Positions 26,906 to 35,053 of a DNA stretch of 64,000 bases are shown here, one piece after another; the first letter of the stretch is position 1; each line of letters begins with the position of its first letter. Source of the stretch: Haloferula sp. BvORR071 (GTDB lineage Bacteria; Verrucomicrobiota; Verrucomicrobiia; Verrucomicrobiales; Akkermansiaceae); the NCBI RefSeq assembly GCF_000739615.1, contig NZ_BATP01000047.1, forward strand, positions 1 to 64,000, in the 5' to 3' direction. The position numbers and the translations under genes were made by a program. A model generated the notes under the pieces. The model was not told the DNA's origin. It was given only the letters and a program-made list of their open reading frames with translations, and did no database searches.

Positions 26906-27363
26906 TGAAGCTGGAGTCCACGCTGCCGGAGCGGCCGGGATTTCTCTTTGTGGTCCCGGCGTTCAACCTGCTGGCCTTACTGATCTGTTTCATGCTCGTG
27001 CCGTCCTTCGTCAGCCAGTATGGCGTGGCGATGGAGCTGCCGGTGTCCCGCTACCAGATGGAGCGGCCGACCGATGCCACGGTGATCACGGTGACAGCCG
27101 CGAACCGCGATACTCCTCCCTCCTACTGGCTGGAGCGGGAAGATGTCTCGCTGAGTGAGCTTTCCGAACGCCTGGATGCCCGGCGCGGCGACGAGTCGAG
27201 CCCTGCCAGCACGGTCCTGCTCCAAGTCCAGAAGGGCGTGCCGGTCGAGATTCAGCAGAGCGTCGCGGAGATGGCGCTGCAAAAAGGCTTCCGTGTCTGG
27301 GTACTCGGCCAGCCGCCGGAGGATGCAGGGGCCCCCGCCACTGCCGTCCCCAAGCGGCGCTAA
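26905..27363 (+). CDS. ExbD/TolR-like protein
   Basis: This 152-residue protein has a short N-terminus, one membrane helix (FVVPAFNLLALLICFMLVP) and a periplasmic domain ending TVLLQVQKGVPVEIQQSVAE. The layout is that of ExbD/TolR. The usual membrane Asp is not evident: the helix reads PAFNLLALLICF where LIDVLLVLLIFF-type sequences are expected, with Asn at the matching place. The start ATG overlaps the exbB stop (TGATG), which implies translational coupling. Confidence 0.75.
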   Translation: MKLESTLPERPGFLFVVPAFNLLALLICFMLVPSFVSQYGVAMELPVSRYQMERPTDATVITVTAANRDTPPSYWLEREDVSLSELSERLDARRGDESSPASTVLLQVQKGVPVEIQQSVAEMALQKGFRVWVLGQPPEDAGAPATAVPKRR

Positions 27364-27373
27364 CTCCCTCCTG

Positions 27374-28126
27374 ATGTTCGGTTTACGCCACAAGCGAATC
27401 ACTCGTGACCGCCAGCTCGGCTTGGTCTTCCAGTGGCGGTTGCCGGTGGGGAATTCGATGGGCTTCCTCGGTGCCTTCCTTTTGGTCTCCCTGATCACTG
27501 CCGGACTGGCCGCGACCGTGCGGGTCCGGGTCGGCGGTGGAGGGCCGCGGCATGCCGAGCGCCGCGCATCCCTGATCGTGGTGCCGCCGGGCGAGGACTG
27601 GCAGGCGCTCAAGACCCTGGCGACCGAAGCCGGTCCCTTCCCGGTGCGGGAGGACCCCTCCAAGGATCCCGCCGTGCAGGCCCTGATCCAGCGGGGGCTG
27701 GCGGCTGCCGGGACCCCCGGCTATCGCTACAGTCCCAGCTACCAGCCGGTCCACGTGGATCTGCCGGACCCTGCCAAGGAGGCCGAGGCCAAGATCTCTC
27801 CGGGTGTATTGCCCGAGCTGCCGCCCGCGGATCCCCCGGTGATTCCGGCCAATCCGCAGCCCGGGCTGGGCCTTTTGGTGCTGGCGACCAATGGGATGCG
27901 GGCCAAGGCCTCCGCGGTCCCGCCGCCGCCCGGAGCGCTGCCCGGCAACCGCTACCTGATCACTTATGATGCCGCCGGCCGGGTGACCCGGGTGAGCACT
28001 GTCTTTGCCCCCCCGGAGGCTGCCGCGGGGGCTGATGCCGTGGAAGTCTGGCTGCGTCAGGCGCGGATCGAAAATGGCGACAAGGACGGCGGCGGCACCG
28101 TCGTGGAAATCTCTGGCGCGCAATGA
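27374..28126 (+). CDS. Membrane-anchored periplasmic protein of the ExbB/ExbD operon (TonB-like layout)
   Basis: This 250-residue protein has a basic N-terminus, one membrane helix (about 30-49, GFLGAFLLVSLITAGLAATV), a periplasmic region and a proline-rich centre (LPELPPADPPVIPANPQPG). It ends with a small folded domain containing RYLITYDAAGRVTRVSTVF. Position after ExbD, a single N-terminal anchor and the proline-rich spacer suggest the third, TonB- or TolA-like, partner, but no TonB C-terminal YP motif is visible. It starts 10 bases after the ExbD stop and its stop overlaps the next ATG by four bases. Confidence 0.6.
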   Translation: MFGLRHKRITRDRQLGLVFQWRLPVGNSMGFLGAFLLVSLITAGLAATVRVRVGGGGPRHAERRASLIVVPPGEDWQALKTLATEAGPFPVREDPSKDPAVQALIQRGLAAAGTPGYRYSPSYQPVHVDLPDPAKEAEAKISPGVLPELPPADPPVIPANPQPGLGLLVLATNGMRAKASAVPPPPGALPGNRYLITYDAAGRVTRVSTVFAPPEAAAGADAVEVWLRQARIENGDKDGGGTVVEISGAQ

Positions 28127-28365
28127 TCGAGCTCTCCCTCACCGAACTGGCGGCATGGGCCATCGGCGCGCCGATGGTGCTGGTGGCCTTCTTTTCGTGG
28201 ATCTCGCGCTGGTCGCACCGCAATGCGGAGCGCCGTTCGCTGAAGCGCCGGGTTTCTTGCCGGCTCTGCCTGCTGGTGGTTGAAGACGAGGGCCGCGGGC
28301 GTATTTTCCAATGTCCGCACTGCGGTGCTGACAATGAGCGGGGTCGCAACCGCAGCTTGGGATGA
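28123..28365 (+). CDS. Small membrane protein with zinc-ribbon-like tail
   Basis: This 80-residue protein has one membrane helix (AWAIGAPMVLVAFFSWI), then a basic stretch and a C-terminal pair of Cys knuckles: CRLC and CPHC separated by about 18 residues, the spacing of a zinc ribbon. The start overlaps the preceding stop (ATGA). I know no standard ExbB/ExbD operon with such a member, so its role is open; a cytoplasmic metal-binding regulatory subunit is one guess. Confidence 0.65.
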   Translation: MIELSLTELAAWAIGAPMVLVAFFSWISRWSHRNAERRSLKRRVSCRLCLLVVEDEGRGRIFQCPHCGADNERGRNRSLG

Positions 28366-28442
28366 GGCTTGCCACCCATCCCGGTAGCATCTAAGGACGC
28401 CCGAAATCCGCCACCCAAGGCCCCATTCATCATTCAGATCCA

Positions 28443-29687
28443 ATGAGCGAAAGAAGAGTCGTCATCACCGGCATCGGTTGCATCAGCCCCCTTGGCAATG
28501 ACCTCCAGTCCACCTGGGATGGCATGAAGGAAGGCCGCAGCGGCATCGGCACGATCACCCTGCTCGATCCGGCACCCTACGAGTGCAAGATCGCCGGGGA
28601 GGTGAAGGACTTCGCTCCGGATTCCTATTTCAATGTGCCCAAGGACTCCCGCCGCAGCGACCGCTACGTGCAGTTCGCCGTGGCCGCCGCGAAGATGGCG
28701 CTCGGGGACAGCGGCGTGGATCTGGAACAGGTCGACCGCCGCCGCTTCGGCGTGATGGTGGGTAGCGGCATCGGCGGCCTTGGCACGCTGGAGCGCGAGC
28801 ACGAAGTCTGCCTGACCAAGGGACCGAAGCGCGTCTCGCCCTTCACGATCCCGATGATGATTTCCAACATCGCCAGCGGCATCATCTCCATGGAGCACGG
28901 TCTCTACGGCCCGAACATGGTGATCGTCACCGCCTGCGCGACCTCGAACCACAACATCGGGGAAGCCTGGCGCATGATTAAGTTCGGAGATGCCGATGCC
29001 TTCCTGGCCGGTGGTGCCGAATCGACGATCCTACCGATGGGTCTCGCGGGCTTCGCCAACATGAAGGCGCTGAGCACCCGCAACGACGAGCCGGAGAAGG
29101 CCTCGCGTCCCTTCGACAAGAACCGCGATGGCTTCGTGATGGGCGAAGGTGCGGGTGTGGTGGTGATCGAGGAACTCGAGCACGCCAAGAAGCGCGGCGC
29201 GAAGATCTATGCCGAGCTTGTCGGCTACGGTGTGAGCGCGGATGCGCACCACCTCAGCGCGCCCTCCCCGGATGGCAGCGGCCCGGCCTATGCGATCGGC
29301 ATGGCGCTCAAACACGCCAAGCTGAACCCGGAAGACGTCCAGTATCTCAACGCCCACGCGACCTCGACCGGTCTCGGCGATATCGCCGAAACCCGCGCGA
29401 TCAAGCTGGCCTTCGGTGACTACGCGACGAATGGCCTGATGGTCAGCTCCACCAAGTCCATGACTGGCCACATGCTCGGCGCGGCCGGTGGCATCGAGCT
29501 GGTCGCCAGCGTGATGTCGATCGTGGACGGTGTCGTCCCGCCGACCATCAACGTGGAAGAGCAAGACCCCGAGTGCGACCTGGACGTGGTGCCCAACACC
29601 GCGCGCGAAGCAAAGGTGGACGTGGCGCTCAGCAACAGCTTCGGCTTCGGCGGGCACAATGCCTCGCTGCTGGTGAAGCGCTACTGA
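28443..29687 (+). CDS. fabF: Beta-ketoacyl-ACP synthase II
   Basis: This 414-residue condensing enzyme elongates fatty acyl-ACP with malonyl-ACP. The catalytic triad is complete: Cys at about 165 (VTACATSNHN), the first His in NAHATST and the second in SMTGHMLGAAGG, with the conserved SNSFGFGGHNASL at the end. Its length matches FabF (about 412). No acyl-carrier protein or other fab gene is adjacent, so it is a stand-alone housekeeping gene here. Confidence 0.95.
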   Translation: MSERRVVITGIGCISPLGNDLQSTWDGMKEGRSGIGTITLLDPAPYECKIAGEVKDFAPDSYFNVPKDSRRSDRYVQFAVAAAKMALGDSGVDLEQVDRRRFGVMVGSGIGGLGTLEREHEVCLTKGPKRVSPFTIPMMISNIASGIISMEHGLYGPNMVIVTACATSNHNIGEAWRMIKFGDADAFLAGGAESTILPMGLAGFANMKALSTRNDEPEKASRPFDKNRDGFVMGEGAGVVVIEELEHAKKRGAKIYAELVGYGVSADAHHLSAPSPDGSGPAYAIGMALKHAKLNPEDVQYLNAHATSTGLGDIAETRAIKLAFGDYATNGLMVSSTKSMTGHMLGAAGGIELVASVMSIVDGVVPPTINVEEQDPECDLDVVPNTAREAKVDVALSNSFGFGGHNASLLVKRY

Positions 29688-29727
29688 GGCTAGTGCACGC
29701 CCGGGGGCCTGCGACCTTGGCAAAGGG

Positions 29728-32700
29728 TCACTGGATATCCGCCTGGAGACACACGAAAAGCTTCGGTTTTCCTGCCTTCGGAATCGTGACGGTGACCCGG
29801 TCTACCCCGATGCCGAAGGCGTCGGGCTCCGTGTTGATGGTCACGCCGGCGACGTTGTTCTCGGCGGTGGCCCAGTCGGTGCTGAAGTTGCTGCCGTATC
29901 TCACTTTGTCTGGATAGCCCCCCAGGGCCGACATGAAATGCCGCCGGTAAACCACCTGAAAGCTGGTGGCGGTGGAAGTGATCACCGGTAGCAGTGAGCG
30001 CGAGTTGGAATTCGGCCCGCTGGGATCGCCACCGATGACGAACTCGATGCCGTTGGGGATGCCGTCGCCGTCCGAATCCACATTCGCGCCCGCGCCGGGA
30101 ATGCCTTGGAGGGTCTCCCACTGTTGGTAGGGCGGATCGGTGGGGCCGCTGGCAACAGTGAGGGTGCCGGATCCCGCGACGCCTCCGCCATTGTAGGAAG
30201 CTGCGGCGGGATAGACCCCGGCCGGGAGCTGGATGCCAGCGTAGAAGAGTTTGGCGACGGTATCGGTGCCGGCGAAGTACAGATTAAGGTTGGCTCCATG
30301 GTCGATGCGCACGGTGGAGTTGTCGTTCAAGCCGGGTCCGCCAAGGGACAAATAGCTGTGGATGTATTGGGGGTAGAGGGAATGGACCTGGGTGTGGATA
30401 GTGGTGTCGCCGGTGTAGGCCGGTGCCTTGTTGAGGGTGACCCCGCCATAGCCGTCCGTGGTCAGCGAGCCGTTGCCGGAAACCGTTCCCTTCACCGTGA
30501 GAAAAACGGCAGTCATGGCGGAGCCCCCCGAGGTCGGGGGATGGCTGGCCTCGGCAATGAAAGTGGTGGGGCCGTTGATCTGGATATCGCCGGGCAAGAT
30601 GTAGCCGGAGTTTGCGCCGTTAACCGAGATCGTGCCGTTGTAGAGCACCAGCGACTTGGCGAAGGTCGGCTTCTGGTAGGTCAACAATTGCTGTGAGACC
30701 GGGAAAGGGGAGCTCATGTAGAGGCCCCCGCCGTTCCGGATCGTGACCACATCCGCCGGGCTGCCGGAAACCACGGTGCCCTCGCCGAGGATCATGGAGC
30801 CCCCGTCGATATCGAGGTCCTTGATGTTGAAATCCGTCAGTCTCAGGCTGAGACTGCCGCGAAGGTTGAGCTTGTAATTGGCGCTCACGCTGCGTCGCGA
30901 GATGACACTGTCGTCCCAGTCGGAGCGAAGGCCGCTGGCGCTCAAGCCCCCGGCGATGGTGGTATCTCCCGCGAGGTAGAAGCCGCTGTTGGCGCTCACA
31001 TCCCCCTTGATGGCACCTTGGCCATCCACGCCGTGACCGCTTACGGTGACGGCGCTCGCGAATCCGAACCCGGTCATATCCAGACAGGCACCCGGAGCAA
31101 TGGTGAGGCTGGCATAGGGGAAGGGATTGCTGCGCTTCGCGACAATCTCCCCGGCGTTGAGCGTGACCGCTCCCGTGAAGCTTGGAGTGGAGGCGGGAAG
31201 GATCAGCCGCCCGGGCCCGGTCTTGCTGATGCCCACGCTGCCGCTGCCGGAGAACGCGGCGGAGGCAAGCGTTACATCGCCGCTGCGGTCGACCAGCAGT
31301 TGGCAGTTATTGAGGGCCAGCGACCCGCTGCCAAGGCTTCCTGTCGCTCCGCCATTCCCGAGCCGCAGGGTGCCGCCGTTGATCGCGACCGGGCCGGTGA
31401 AGCTGTTGTCGTTGGCCAAGGTCAGGGTGCCACTGCCGGTCTTGGTGAGCGAGGTGCTGCCGGTGATGCCCGCGCCGGTGAAGCTGTAGTTCTCGCTGCC
31501 ATCGACCTTCATGGCATACGGCGCCACTGCCTCCGGGATCACCACGCTGTTGTCCGTCGCCGCGGTGGAATCGTTGAAGGCCACAGCGTCGCCCTCCAGA
31601 TACGAGGTGGCCGTGCCGGTGCCCTCCAGCACCCAGTTGCCGCCGCTGGAGACATCCCACAGATTGCTGCCGGCACCGGTCCAAGTGATCCCTTGCGAAG
31701 CGCCGACGACGAGCTCAATGGCGGTATTGGCGGCGTTGAGTTCCAGTGTGGCGGCGGTGCGGCCCGGCAGCGGCATGAGTTCAAGCCCCGCCAGCCCCTG
31801 GCCGCCGATCGCGCCGGAATAGCTGATCAGGGGATAGCGGCCGGCGGCGATCGGCCCCTCCGCGATGACCCGGATCCGGTGTTTCTCAGGTGCCGTACCT
31901 CCTACGGAGAAGCCGCCGGCATCCATTACCTGCACCACATCCCGCACTGTGCCGCCTATCCGGAAGATCGAGGTTTCCGCCGGCACCAGGTTCGCCTGCT
32001 TCACCGCGGCCTCGCTGCCGACGTTGATGAAGGCGGTGCAAGAAGTCCCCGCCTGCAGCGCTGCGAGAATGTTCGCCACCGGCTCACCCGGATTGAAGGT
32101 GACGATCCGCGCCTCGTCCATCATGCCATTGAAATCATCGAGAGAAGGCGATCCCGCGAGGGTGGGAAAATTGTGGGACGGCTCGGCGGTGGCGGGGATG
32201 CCCTGATCCACTCCGTTGATGTAAAAGCGGGTCTCGTTGTTGGCGCGGATCAAGGCGAGATGGACCCACGTATCCGCCGTGAAATTCCCGGCCTGACCCG
32301 GGATGAAAACGTTCGTGGCGGCCTGGGCGCGCCATCCCTGGGGGCTCAAGGACAGGGCGCAGGACCCGGTGGCAAATACATTGCCGCCGACGGTCAGACT
32401 CGACTGCGGGGCCCGCGCAAATATGCCGAATGCAAAATTGTTTTTGGGCAGGCCGAGAATGGGCGAGGGCGGGCCTGGCGGGTAGACCGGGCCTCCCGGG
32501 TAGACCGGGCCTCCGGGGTAGGAGTAGAAGTCGGTACCCTGCTTCCCGGCAGCGCTCGTATCCACGCCGGCCGTGGAACCGGTGGCCGCCGCCGGCACCG
32601 CGTTGGCGAGCGCCCATTGCTGGCCGCTGCTGATGCCGGACAAGCGGTTGAAATGGCGGTTGAAGCCGTTGCTGTTTAGCGGAGTCGGATAAGTGGGGCT

Positions 32701-32805
32701 GAAGCTTCCCGCTTCACCGAGATGATACTCGGCGAAAGGGAATACAGCACCGCGCGAAACGGCGGCAGGGAGCAAGGCCATCAGGCCGGTGAGGATGAGT
32801 TTCAC
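29728..32805 (-). CDS. Giant secreted protein: LamG-like domain plus autotransporter-associated beta repeats
   Basis: The protein has 1025 residues: a signal peptide, a proline/glycine tandem (GGPVYP repeated, about residues 97-113), and then a LamG/concanavalin-type jelly roll at about 120-245 (TWVHLALIRANNETRFYING, DDFNGMMDEARI). About 500 residues of beta-strand repeats follow, including SLTKTGSGTLTLANDNSFTG and ISKTGPGRLIL, typical of the autotransporter-associated repeat. The end carries DSDGDGIPNGIEFVIGGDP and a final beta domain. It has no membrane beta-barrel. It is probably a surface or released adhesin that binds polysaccharide. It is convergent with fabF. Confidence 0.82.
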   Translation of the reverse strand: MKLILTGLMALLPAAVSRGAVFPFAEYHLGEAGSFSPTYPTPLNSNGFNRHFNRLSGISSGQQWALANAVPAAATGSTAGVDTSAAGKQGTDFYSYPGGPVYPGGPVYPPGPPSPILGLPKNNFAFGIFARAPQSSLTVGGNVFATGSCALSLSPQGWRAQAATNVFIPGQAGNFTADTWVHLALIRANNETRFYINGVDQGIPATAEPSHNFPTLAGSPSLDDFNGMMDEARIVTFNPGEPVANILAALQAGTSCTAFINVGSEAAVKQANLVPAETSIFRIGGTVRDVVQVMDAGGFSVGGTAPEKHRIRVIAEGPIAAGRYPLISYSGAIGGQGLAGLELMPLPGRTAATLELNAANTAIELVVGASQGITWTGAGSNLWDVSSGGNWVLEGTGTATSYLEGDAVAFNDSTAATDNSVVIPEAVAPYAMKVDGSENYSFTGAGITGSTSLTKTGSGTLTLANDNSFTGPVAINGGTLRLGNGGATGSLGSGSLALNNCQLLVDRSGDVTLASAAFSGSGSVGISKTGPGRLILPASTPSFTGAVTLNAGEIVAKRSNPFPYASLTIAPGACLDMTGFGFASAVTVSGHGVDGQGAIKGDVSANSGFYLAGDTTIAGGLSASGLRSDWDDSVISRRSVSANYKLNLRGSLSLRLTDFNIKDLDIDGGSMILGEGTVVSGSPADVVTIRNGGGLYMSSPFPVSQQLLTYQKPTFAKSLVLYNGTISVNGANSGYILPGDIQINGPTTFIAEASHPPTSGGSAMTAVFLTVKGTVSGNGSLTTDGYGGVTLNKAPAYTGDTTIHTQVHSLYPQYIHSYLSLGGPGLNDNSTVRIDHGANLNLYFAGTDTVAKLFYAGIQLPAGVYPAAASYNGGGVAGSGTLTVASGPTDPPYQQWETLQGIPGAGANVDSDGDGIPNGIEFVIGGDPSGPNSNSRSLLPVITSTATSFQVVYRRHFMSALGGYPDKVRYGSNFSTDWATAENNVAGVTINTEPDAFGIGVDRVTVTIPKAGKPKLFVCLQADIQ
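32461..32520. repeat. 18-base coding tandem repeat
   Basis: The word GGGTAGACCGGGCCTCC occurs twice in a row, with partial copies on either side, and encodes Gly-Gly-Pro-Val-Tyr-Pro units in the LamG protein. Such units change copy number by slippage. Confidence 0.6.
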
Positions 32806-32985
32806 GGGGGGATGGAGGTTGCTATCAGATAGAGGGCTCCGGGAATCATATCAAGAAGTTAGGCAGAGGTCGGAATCGCCGGACGCGGTAAATTGACCTC
32901 TCCGTCCGGCTCGCGACCCCCGGGCAGGTGTTCACCAGGCTCCATGCCCCTTGCCGCCGGACGGATTTCGGAGCTAGGGTCTGCC

Positions 32986-33405
32986 GTGACCAATCCCGTT
33001 CATATCCACCACTCGCAGGTCAGCTTCGCGGATACCGATTGCAGCTCGTGGCTGCATTTCCCGAAGATCTTCCGGCATGTGGAGGAGGCGGAGCACACCT
33101 TCCTGGCAGGGCAGGGGATTCCGGTCATCGACCGGGAACTCGGCGGCTGGCCGCGGGTGCATGTGTCCTGTGACTTCAAGCGGCCGCTGTGCTTCGGCGA
33201 CAAGATCGAGGTGCAGTTGGGAATCGAGAGGATCGGCGCGGCCTCGGTGAGTTGGATCTTCGAGGTGCTGAAGGACGGCGAGGTCTATGCCTTCGGCAAG
33301 ATGACGACCGTGCGGGTGGACAATCAGGGCAAGCCACTGGTGATCGATGAGGAGACGCGGGTGAAGCTGGGGGCGGATGGAAATCGCCCTGCCGATCCCA
33401 CTTGA
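32986..33405 (+). CDS. Acyl-CoA thioesterase, 4HBT (YbgC-like) family
   Basis: With the GTG at 32986 the protein has 139 residues, the normal size for a hot-dog-fold 4-hydroxybenzoyl-CoA-type thioesterase. Near the N-terminus are HHSQVSFADTDCSSWLHFPK, with the catalytic Asp in the usual D-x-D/N segment, and then FRHVEEAEHTFL. The beta-sheet VHVSCDFKRPLCFGDKIEV completes the fold. An ATG at 32944 would add 14 residues outside the fold. YbgC of other bacteria lies in tol-pal operons; here an ExbD/TolR-like gene follows 38 bases later, which supports a Tol-like context. Confidence 0.82.
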   Translation: MTNPVHIHHSQVSFADTDCSSWLHFPKIFRHVEEAEHTFLAGQGIPVIDRELGGWPRVHVSCDFKRPLCFGDKIEVQLGIERIGAASVSWIFEVLKDGEVYAFGKMTTVRVDNQGKPLVIDEETRVKLGADGNRPADPT

Positions 33406-33443
33406 GGATTTCTGCCACAGCGTTCAACCTAGCAGGCGATCCC

Positions 33444-33830
33444 ATGAGCCAGCTCTTCCTCCTCGTCTTCAAGGCCCTCTACTTCCTCTGGTTCACCGGG
33501 GGGAGGGCCGAGGTGAAAATGGAGCCGCTGGCACCGCCTCCGCCGCAAGCGGCAGGGCTTCCGCGCAAGGCTCCCGTGATTATTCGGGTGACGGCGGACG
33601 GAGGTCTCAGCTTCGAAGGCCAGAAGCTCGCCCTTGATGTCCTGCAGCAGAAACTCGCAGCCCGTATTGCCCAAGAGAAGGACTTCGCAGTGATGATTCG
33701 CGGCGATGCTGCCGCTACCCTTGAGCGAATCGCCGCCGTGGCGGAGGCCTGCGGCAAGGCCGGCGTTTGGAATGTTTCCCTTGAGACGGAGAGGAACGCA
33801 GGACCTCAGTTCGAGGAAGAGCGGGATTGA
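33444..33830 (+). CDS. Orphan ExbD/TolR-like protein
   Basis: This 128-residue protein has one N-terminal membrane segment (SQLFLLVFKALYFLWF), a short proline-rich spacer and a periplasmic domain. The domain matches the ExbD/TolR fold: VIIRVTADGGLSFEGQKLAL, then FAVMIRGDAAATLERIAAVA, then a C-terminal strand. The usual Asp in the membrane helix is missing. No ExbB is adjacent. Linkage to a YbgC-type thioesterase suggests a remnant or variant Tol system. Confidence 0.7.
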   Translation: MSQLFLLVFKALYFLWFTGGRAEVKMEPLAPPPPQAAGLPRKAPVIIRVTADGGLSFEGQKLALDVLQQKLAARIAQEKDFAVMIRGDAAATLERIAAVAEACGKAGVWNVSLETERNAGPQFEEERD

Positions 33831-34166
33831 GATCCTCTAACTCGTTTGCCGACGGGGATCGGCGCCCCTGCGGCGGGTTTTTCACACACTTATTCACACC
33901 TACGCGATCGCGTAGGGTGGAGCGGGTCCGAGCGGTAGGTGTAGGGATTACCACTACAAGTGGACTCCAAGTGGGCTTTTCAGCGTCGTGCCCGCCAGAT
34001 TCGGCGTGAGCAACCATGCGGATTGCAAGGTGCCTCTCTAAGATAAGCGAAGTGTTAATTCATGTATTTCATCGGGTGAGCTTGCTTATTTGTTATTATT
34101 GGAAGTCGGATTGTCCTATTTAATAAACTCTTGCTCAACGAGTTGTGCTCATGCCAATCTAACGGT
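33831..34166. other. Intergenic region with palindrome and AT-rich tract
   Basis: I find no gene in these 336 bases. They hold a weak CGCC/GGCG hairpin followed by TTTTT at about 33860-33882, the perfect palindrome at 33899-33916, and then from about 34045 an AT-rich stretch with TATTTAATAAAC that probably includes the promoter of the following membrane-protein pair. Confidence 0.45.
33899..33916. promoter_or_regulatory. Perfect 18-base palindrome
   Basis: CCTACGCGATCGCGTAGG is its own reverse complement with no spacer. It could be a dimeric repressor site or part of the terminator of the preceding gene; the flanks CAC and GTG extend the symmetry with one offset base. Confidence 0.4.
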
Positions 34167-34583
34167 ATGACGTTACCCCCCGATGTCTTGCCCCTCGCGT
34201 CGATCAGCGCGATGCGGCCCGTGTTCCTGATCATTATGGGAGTATTCCTCCTGCTCACCGCCTGGCGGATCACCCGCGGCACGACCGGCTGGGCCCCCCG
34301 GCTCCTGATGGGCGGCGCGATGATGCTGGCGATTGGCTACTCAGTAATCGTGCCGCTCTACCAAGGTGGTGTCCTGATGGCGATTCCGGCCTCGGGCATC
34401 GTCGTTGGAGATGCTGCGAGCGCGGTCGCTTGGGAAGTCATCAAACTGGTGACGATGAATGGCGGCTGGCTGGTCTTCGGCCTCGGTCTGGCCATCCACG
34501 CCGGGGTCTTCGAAACCGAGAAGTCCGCCGCTCCGGTCCAAGTTCCAATTTCCTCCTCTTCCATTCATGAGCCCCTTCGTTGA
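34167..34583 (+). CDS. Small membrane protein, first of a pair
   Basis: This 138-residue protein has three to four membrane segments (PVFLIIMGVFLLLTAW, LLMGGAMMLAIGYSVIVPL, and WLVFGLGLAIHAGVF near the end) and a Ser-rich tail. It is not recognised. The following membrane-protein gene overlaps its last 17 bases, so the two are very likely made together. The upstream region is AT-rich. ATG 34167 follows CTAACGGT; an in-frame ATG at 34131 gives only a polar extension. Confidence 0.65.
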   Translation: MTLPPDVLPLASISAMRPVFLIIMGVFLLLTAWRITRGTTGWAPRLLMGGAMMLAIGYSVIVPLYQGGVLMAIPASGIVVGDAASAVAWEVIKLVTMNGGWLVFGLGLAIHAGVFETEKSAAPVQVPISSSSIHEPLR

Positions 34584-34905
34584 TTTCGTGATCAAAAACG
34601 GCTTCCTGATGGATGCCTGCGGCGTGATCGGCCTGGGCCTGCTGGGTCTCGGCGCGGTTCGCCTCTCGCGCCGCTACCAATCCTGGGGCGGTTCGCTGCT
34701 CGCCTTCGGTGCCATGCTGCTGCTGATCGGTCGCCTGTGGGTGATCGTGATGAAGCAATTCATGACGGCCAAGGCCGCGGCGTCGATGGGTCACACCATG
34801 AGCGAGCTGGTGATGCTGGCACCCTTTGTCCTGCTGACTGCCGGTCTGGCCGGTGTGGTCTGGGGCCTCTGGGGCCACGAACAATGGTTGCGCTCCGAGC
34901 GCTGA
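34567..34905 (+). CDS. Small membrane protein, second of a pair
   Basis: This 112-residue protein has three membrane segments (GVIGLGLLGLGAVRLS, SLLAFGAMLLLIGRLWVIVM and LAPFVLLTAGLAGVVWGLW). Its layout parallels the preceding gene, with a glycine-rich first helix and a GAM-ML motif in the second, so the two may be diverged copies. It overlaps that gene by 17 bases and ends before a strong terminator. Function unknown. Confidence 0.65.
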   Translation: MSPFVDFVIKNGFLMDACGVIGLGLLGLGAVRLSRRYQSWGGSLLAFGAMLLLIGRLWVIVMKQFMTAKAAASMGHTMSELVMLAPFVLLTAGLAGVVWGLWGHEQWLRSER

Positions 34906-34932
34906 CAAACAAAACGGCTTTTCCCCCGGATA

Positions 34933-34980
34933 GGGCGGCATCTTCTTCCTGCGAGGGAGGTGCCGCCCGCTTTGTTTTCC
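34933..34980 (+). terminator. Terminator of the membrane-protein pair
   Basis: GGGCGGCA (34933-34940) pairs with TGCCGCCC (34961-34968), with further pairing inside, and is followed by GCTTTGTTTTCC. It lies 27 bases after the stop codon. Confidence 0.8.
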
Positions 34981-35053
34981 GGGGGGCAATTCTCCGCGTT
35001 GTTTTTTACCCTTCGCAAGCTGCCTCCCGCAGTGCCAAGTTCCCCCCAGAAGT

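Noticed and set aside
31018..32679. Plus-strand open frame of 553 codons
   Set aside because: It mirrors the minus-strand LamG/beta-repeat gene. Its product is Gly/Arg-rich without domains.
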